From: Phoronis australis
Taxonomy: Eukaryota; Phoronida; Phoronidae
DNA length: 64,000 nt
NCBI GenBank assembly: GCA_002633005.1
Contig: NMRA01000083.1
Coordinates: 384,896 to 448,895, forward strand
Reading direction: 5' to 3'
The notes beneath the pieces are model-generated. The model was given only the letters and a program-made list of their open reading frames with translations. It ran no database searches and was not told where the DNA came from. Within the stretch, counting starts at the first letter, position 1; each line of letters begins with the position of its first letter. The translations under genes were made by a program, and so were the position numbers. Below, piece by piece: positions 57,862-64,000 of the stretch.

Positions 57862-58262
57862 GTGACAGGTGTAGTGTAGCGGAAAGAGGGACAGGCTACC
57901 TGGGGTGCATGGAGCCAGGGTAAATCACAGACACATGGGGAACAAGGGAATGGCATTGGTGAGCAGTGGCAACAGGTGTAGTGTAGACCAAATAGGAAGA
58001 GGCTACCTGGGGTGCATGGAGCCAGGATAAATCACAGACTGAGCAGTGATCAGTCCACAACAGGTGTGTAGTGGTCTGAAGAGGGCCAGGCTACCTGGAG
58101 TTAGTGGAGCCAGAATAAACCATAGACTCATAAGGACATAATATGGAACACCAAGGATCCACAAGTTGTTGTGAAGTTTGAGCACTAAGTATGGGCTACC
58201 TGGGGTTTCTGGAGCCAGAGAAAATCACAGACACATGGGGAACTGTGACAACTCTTAGACAG
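57862..58262. repeat. Degenerate ~100 bp tandem repeat, about four copies
   Basis: ACAGGTGTAGTG, GGCTACCTGGGGTGCATGGA and GCCAGGRTAAATCACAGAC recur at about 57866, 57970, 58060 and (partly) 58185. The copies differ in length and sequence. Confidence 0.8.
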
Positions 58263-58842
58263 GTGTGGGGAAGTGTTGAGGATAGGATTACAGACTCCAG
58301 TAAAATCATCAAAAATGTGGAGACTTGCTCAACTAACAACTTTAATTGTGCACAGTAGCAGATTGAATGACCAGTATTTTAAGAAGTGTGTCGTAATTCT
58401 TTTATACCTATTTAGCTCACAAAATGGCGGACAGGTGAAATTTTATTTTGTTATTTTTTCCACATTAACAGAGATTAAGAAGATTTTAGCCCATCATTAC
58501 ATTGGTTTGCATTGTATAGATGTCATTAACCTATATTTAGTAAAGCTTCATTTCCAGCAAGGTAATCAGCTTTTTTGAAAAATGGAAAATGACAATTTTG
58601 GCAAATATTTTTGTATAAAATAAGTGGAGTATTACCAGAACGGAGAACTAGATACAAACATGGTCATCTGCGCATTAGTTGGCCTAACCTGACATCTTTA
58701 AAAATAAGCCAGCGTCAATGAGCTCAACTCTAATTCAGTCATTTCCAGAAAAATACAGAAAGTATCATTTCTGACTAGGAGTTGCACAATATCTTTACTA
58801 CATAAGAAACAATAAATAAATCTACTACTGGACTTACGCCTG

Positions 58843-58890
58843 TAGAGATGGCTACGTTGCGTCCTCCTCTCGAGGACTTCATCAGGCCAC
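58843..58890 (-). ncRNA. Hammerhead-ribozyme-like core, probably decayed
   Basis: On the minus strand CTGATGA (58879-58885) is followed by a perfect 6 bp stem (GTCCTC/GAGGAC, 58861-58877) and then GCAA, where a hammerhead has GAAA. The order CUGAUGA-stem II-GAAA is the catalytic core of hammerhead ribozymes, which Penelope-like retroelements are known to carry. The GAAA-to-GCAA change and a poor cleavage-site match suggest it is inactive. Confidence 0.4.
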
Positions 58891-59309
58891 TACATAGAGC
58901 TAAGCAAAATGCTGAACTGAATATCTATACTTTTGTGTTGGTTCTTCATCGGACTTCATGCCAGAGTACCTGAGCTTCAGTGAAGTATCAACGGCACATC
59001 AAAATTTCAGTGGGGGCTACCAATATCCTCAACATCCTTTTTTAGGATGACTGCAGTTCTGATAAGGAAGTAGTAGACATTTATATGTGAAACTGAAAAT
59101 ATGTGGTAAAATTGTGGCTACAAACCCAATAGGCAGATTTTTTATCTAGACAACTTGCCGCTCTAATAGTGCTGGTCTCAAATTGGCCAATAGTCTGATA
59201 TAACCTGCCCATATTTTGAGAACCAGTTTGCTGCCCATTACTCATTGGAGAAAACTGGTTTGCAAAATTCGGGCACGTTATATCAGCCCATTACCCTCAA
59301 ATTGTTCCT

Positions 59310-59480
59310 TTTGAGGAAGTGATTTCTAATTTTGCAAAGAACTGCCAATTTGTTATTTACTCCTCTCAGATGACACCACATGTCGAGTAACAACTGTCAT
59401 CTTTCCAAGCCCTGAAATCACCTTCAATTTGATATTAATTTCATGATGACAAGTGGTCTAAAACTAAAGTTGTTTTATAG
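59310..59480. mobile_element. Fragment of the TTTAGACCAC MITE family
   Basis: Words GCAAAGAACTGCCAATTTGT, CCTGAAATCACCTTCAATTT and AAGTGGTCTAAAACTAAAG match 36937-37245 in order. The left terminal repeat is not visible. Confidence 0.55.
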
Positions 59481-59772
59481 TGACAGTTTATGACTCCTTT
59501 ATTAAGTGAGCAATCTTAACAATTAGTTGGCCAATGAATAACATGTTTCCATGTTCATAGGAATGAATAAATTTAGTACAGCATCAAGGGTCACTTTTGT
59601 AAATTGTGAAATCCATTTTTAAAATTGGTATTTCAGCAATAAAAAGAAATGCATACGAATTTACCATATAATGGTAGATTAATAAAAATCCATAACGTGT
59701 CAAAATTAAAAGTTACCACATTATTTAGCAGCTGTTATTTCTTAGTATATTTTGCTGACACTAGACACGAGG

Positions 59773-59895
59773 GTAGGGTTCAGTCATGCTAGGACCTCGG
59801 TAGAAAATCAAGACTGCGAGATTACGCCAAATATTTTCGACAAGAGTATGCGATTCTGGCTAGATTTTTCACACAGCAAGACAGCTATTGAACTT
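59773..59895. mobile_element. Decayed copy of the ~150 bp MITE family
   Basis: GGTTCAGTCATGCTAGGACC starts a segment matching the elements at 16609 and 19585 (AAGACTGCGAGATTACG follows). The right end has lost its terminal repeat. Confidence 0.6.
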
Positions 59896-62800
59896 TTTTA
59901 ATTCAGCTCATTGCCTCTACTTTACTTACATTCATCACCAACAGATCTGTAACACCATATCTCTGAATTATGTAACTGCATGTGCCCATTTTTATCACTG
60001 TACAATAAATTTCACATAACCCACAATTCACCCAGTAACTGTAGCAATTGTTTAAATGATACCTCTGTGTATTGGGTATATCAAAGGACTGGTTGTGTAG
60101 TTGATACTTCAATTAACCCTTTTCCCAATGTCCTTTCTAGTATAAAACATTAATCTCAAATGTGCCTGTTTTGATCAAGTTCTCAATATAGATTATTTTC
60201 TGATCATGTCCTTCTTTCAGACATTTAGGTAATCTGATTTACCTTTTGTATCACATTTTTATTGTTTATCATTATTCTATTAGTCTTTTTGTATTAGTAT
60301 AAGTTACAGTAATACACAGCTATGTATTTTTGTATGGACGCCATATGCTTCTGTAAGTTTATTGTAACGTATTGACTTCTCTGTCTATATCAGGGATTCA
60401 TGAATGAAAATGTAGGTGCTCTTACTTAATTTATGACAACCGGTAAGTAAAAAGCTAAATGAACGAAAATGAAAAAGTACAATACATATTTGAACACTGA
60501 TAACAACGAATCAACCCATTCAACATTTTTGCCCCTGAAGTATGAGATCTCACACATTACAGAACAGATTAGTGATCAACAAAGTATTTCAAGAATCACA
60601 AAACACTTACTATTTCTCAGCTAGTAAAATATTGCGCGGTGGACAATGTAATGTACATCAATTATGCAAACATCTGCCTTCAACACAAGCACAGGAAACA
60701 CTCTTACAAACACAGCACCACCATGACATGAAAAACAAAAAGAATCAGCAGAGCTACTCACTGGACAAGTCCTTGAGACAGATCATGGGTTTAGTAATCA
60801 TAATCACGAGAATGTGTCACCAATGTGTGATAGTATCCCAGTGCTTCCTACTCCAGCTCAATATACAAACTACACTCTGACCTACACACACACCATATAA
60901 TGACAACACTGTTGTGGTTAATTCCACATGTGTATTGGACCCAACCATTTTGGTCTGCAGGGGTGGTCAAGTGCAACAACCAAGAAAAATGTGTGAATAT
61001 TGGGCTGGCACAGGCAGATGTGTGCTGTGGACAAATACACTGTGTATGCACAATGGTTGTTGAATAGACACGGAACAGGAGACAAGCCTTTGTCACCTGT
61101 ATATCAGACATATGTATACAGTCTGCAGATGTTAAGAGGACACAATAGGTATGATAGTGTGACAAGGTCTTTTAATAACACGTGAATGGGTTAAATTAGG
61201 TGTACCATATGACTTCTTGAAAGACAATTCACTTGGACTATTCTCAGCTTAGTTCTACATATAATTCTGCTGATGAGCACCCAATTATATGAAAATTGGC
61301 TCATGCACACATGGAAATATATAATACAGGTGTACTGAATGAGAGGAAATAAAAAGAAACAAGTATGTGATTTGTTGATAGCTAACATAAAAACATGTAC
61401 ACCGTATTGACTAAAACTCAAAAACAACTAAAATAATAATATTAATAACTAAAAGCAAAACAATGATTTTATAAACTTTATAAGTTTTGATAAGTGCAGC
61501 GTTTGAAAGCAGAAACGACAATAACAAGTCGTGGGACTGAGTGGCCAAACACAGGTGACTAATTCAAAAGGATCGTCTAGAAAAGCCGTAACAGACCAGA
61601 GTGATGTAAAAAGTGGTTAAAAATAGGGTAATGGCAAAAAGGTGGTCATGTGAAGCTAGTTGGACAGTGTGGCAGGCACGCGTGAGTAAGCCAAAGTTTG
61701 TCTGAACCATTACTAACAAACCTGAACCATCTGTAATCATACTCCTCAAGAGAAAGCGCTGGCCAGATGGCAATTGAAACCATAGTATTATACCTTACAA
61801 TGCACTCGCCCTTGTTTTTTATGAGACATTTCGTTCAAGTTTTCAATATTGCTTGGGAACTGAAACAATTTGTGTTTCTCACACTGAGCGTACCCAGTCA
61901 AACCAGACCAAAAACAGGTTATGCTCTAAATGAGACTACATAGACAGACATTTTCCACAGTGCTTCCAGCACTGGCAAATTTAGGATATGGTGAGGGCCC
62001 AAGTATCAAGTCCAAACAGAAAAAGACATTTGCGTTAGCACGGCCATGCAGGCTATGAAAGGATCTCAAAGTTCAGTCTCTCAATCAGAAATTCCTAATA
62101 ACTAATTGGAAGTATAATAGTACTAAAAGCCAATACAAACTACGGTAATTTGCGATCCATTGGAGTTAATTCTATCTGAACATTTCCTCAACGCTTTACC
62201 TTTATAGGCAATGCTTCACGACACTTTCTTGAAGATTCCTCCAGTTTGCAGCTCTAAAACTCAAATGTTCACCAAAAACAGATGTAAGGAAGGCATACAT
62301 CAGATGGCTCCAACAACCAATGTGCTTAGTATCTTGATCACTTCTGTTGAACCTGGGCTTTTTAAATGTCACCCTTCGAGGCGAGCTCTTTGTGATGTAT
62401 TGTCTATAGCGATGAGCAAGCATTGATCCTTGAACACACTTGGGAATCTAGTCGAGCTGTCTTGGTAATGAGTGCAAGTACATAGAAATGAAGCGATTAG
62501 AACGCTCCAGTCTCTATGTAAAGCTAAAGTAGGTAGTTGAAAGGGAGTTTTACAAGGCAAAACACCCCTGGCTACATGCTGTACAAGAAGACTCATTCAA
62601 ACGAGGAAGAGGCGTGAAATCATCATCTCCACGAATTGTGGACAGAGGAAATTAAACCAGTGAAAAGATCAAATGTGTAAGAGATTGGCTAATGTAGTTT
62701 TACACTTTAGTGGATTTGGAATCAGGAAATTACCAGTACTAAACAACAGCAATCCGGTTTTTATTTCAGGAAGATATCAGAAATGTTCATTGGTTCTTCT

Positions 62801-64000
62801 TTTGAGCATCAACTATGCAACTCGGGTATTGTCCCTTAACTTTTTGTCTTAATGGTATTTTTTAAACTTTCAACTTTTTTTATTAATATCTCACATTTTG
62901 TTAGGTAACTGCAAGAAGAGACGGGCGTCTATTTTAATACACAAAAATGAAGTTTTTGCTTAAAAACGTTCAAAGATATTAAGAGCATGACACAATAGCC
63001 TCTGGTTCCGGTCAAGCCAATTTACCTGAGCCTCACCAGGAAATCATGTACAAAAAGTTCACCCCAGAGCACAACTTCTTTATTAATTCACTTGAAGTGA
63101 TCTCCCATTCTACTTTTGTACACACAATTACTACTCTACAATACCTTGTACATGCCCACCACTTCCAAGGTAAAACTGAATGAATTTCAAGGAATTTTAA
63201 TGGGATATTTCACTGTCAATCTTGATTTGTTGCTGAATGAACCGACAGCTCAAGGCAAATAAGTCCATGCGCCATTTTTGAATTCGCGCTTTTAGGGTTG
63301 GTCAAACCAACAAACACTGAAGCATTTTATTGAGTCATTAATGGTTTCTATGTTCTTGTTGGTTACCGAACCCATCACTGTAAAACAGATTTGACAAGCT
63401 TCAATGGCATAATTCATTTGTGTTTGCTTTTCACGAGGAAACTCCAACGCTAATATTTGGGTTTTTGTTACCCCAATGCCTAATCCAGCCTAAGTCAGCC
63501 TAAGCCAGACTAACCCACCCTAATCGATTCACAAATTACCGCAAAGCTCGTTTCTTAGCCACGATGCTGAAAAACCAGTACTCACTAATTTCTCTTGTAA
63601 TGCATGGATTTTTAGAATTCAAAGACAGATACTTAATTTACCGAAAGATCACGCACTGACGAACACAAGTAAGGTTTGAATAAAGTCAAAAACTTTTAAA
63701 AACAATTGTGTTGGTCGTTTGCCTTAGTTATTGTTAGTTTTTTTACTTTAAAACTCATACACTAAACTAGCGTGTTGGTTTACGACTGCAGTTATCTCAA
63801 CCAGCACGTTGAGCCATCCCCATGAATAGCGAATAGCTCACTTCAGTCCGTGATGGCGCCAGCCATCAAGCCTTTGCTGTGCAGAAGTGCAGAAGACTTC
63901 GCATGCTTTCTCGTCCACTTGCGTGCAAATCCTGTTAGTGTAAGATATGCCTATTGTGGATGCTAAATGTCTGGAGAAAAGCACTGGTTACAGTGTTTAA

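Larger units (their letters stand above)
51579..64000. other. Stretch without a recognised exon, upstream of the MTG8-family exons
   Basis: Probably the 5' intron or promoter side of the minus-strand MTG8-family gene, since the frame of its first recognised exon is open upstream. I found no convincing first exon. Contents: a TTA microsatellite (56690-56740), repeats at 57070-57310, a degenerate tandem (57862-58262), a hammerhead-like core (58843-58890), a MITE fragment (59310-59480) and a decayed MITE (59773-59895). Confidence 0.45.

Overview
The window is metazoan nuclear DNA: AT-rich, intron-rich and full of small transposons and tandem repeats. Three conserved animal genes can be reconstructed exon by exon with matching GT-AG (one GC-AG) splice sites and phases. 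They are PIGM (minus strand), a UBE2Q-family E2 ubiquitin-conjugating enzyme (plus strand), and an MTG8/RUNX1T1/nervy-family corepressor (minus strand). The end of a C2H2 zinc-finger gene and a short unidentified 3' gene end lie at the left edge. Gene content and repeat style suggest a marine invertebrate, perhaps an invertebrate deuterostome such as a hemichordate or amphioxus, but the sequence alone does not settle this.

Layout. 1-280: last coding exon of a zinc-finger gene (+). 868-1928: a TTAA-flanked inverted-repeat element. 2655-5310: two plausible terminal exons of an unidentified gene (+). 5217-9185: one ~2 kb sequence present twice around a single N. 9.2-12.9 kb: a foldback element, a hairpin, a dimeric satellite, a 399 bp MITE and a tRNA-like relic. 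14971-17884: PIGM (-), last exon not found. 18310-31334: UBE2Q-like gene (+), head-to-head with PIGM across about 425 bp. 31.7-35.05 kb: an array of ~145 bp monomers, arranged over 33.4-34.6 kb as a ~440 bp trimer, with CTCF-consensus-like junctions. 35.05-44.0 kb: no recognised gene. 44021-51578: nine exons of the MTG8-family gene (-). 51.6-64 kb: no recognised exon, probably 5' intron or upstream DNA of that gene, with MITE fragments, a degenerate tandem repeat and a hammerhead-ribozyme-like core.

Assembly quality matters here. Single-N joins at 7192, 18859 and 44611 are each followed by a slightly diverged repeat of the sequence just before them. They look like overlapping contigs from two haplotypes that were never merged, so the second copies of PIGM exon 1, UBE2Q-like exon 1 and the MYND exon are probably allelic. 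One pair gives a natural empty/filled comparison for a small transposon and its target-site duplication.

The genes do not form a pathway. PIGM works in GPI-anchor synthesis in the ER, the E2Q-like protein in ubiquitin transfer, and the MTG8 homologue in nuclear repression. The most unusual features are a 52 bp triplication that copies the splice acceptor and active-site codon of the E2 catalytic exon, and the array with CTCF-like motifs at its monomer junctions.
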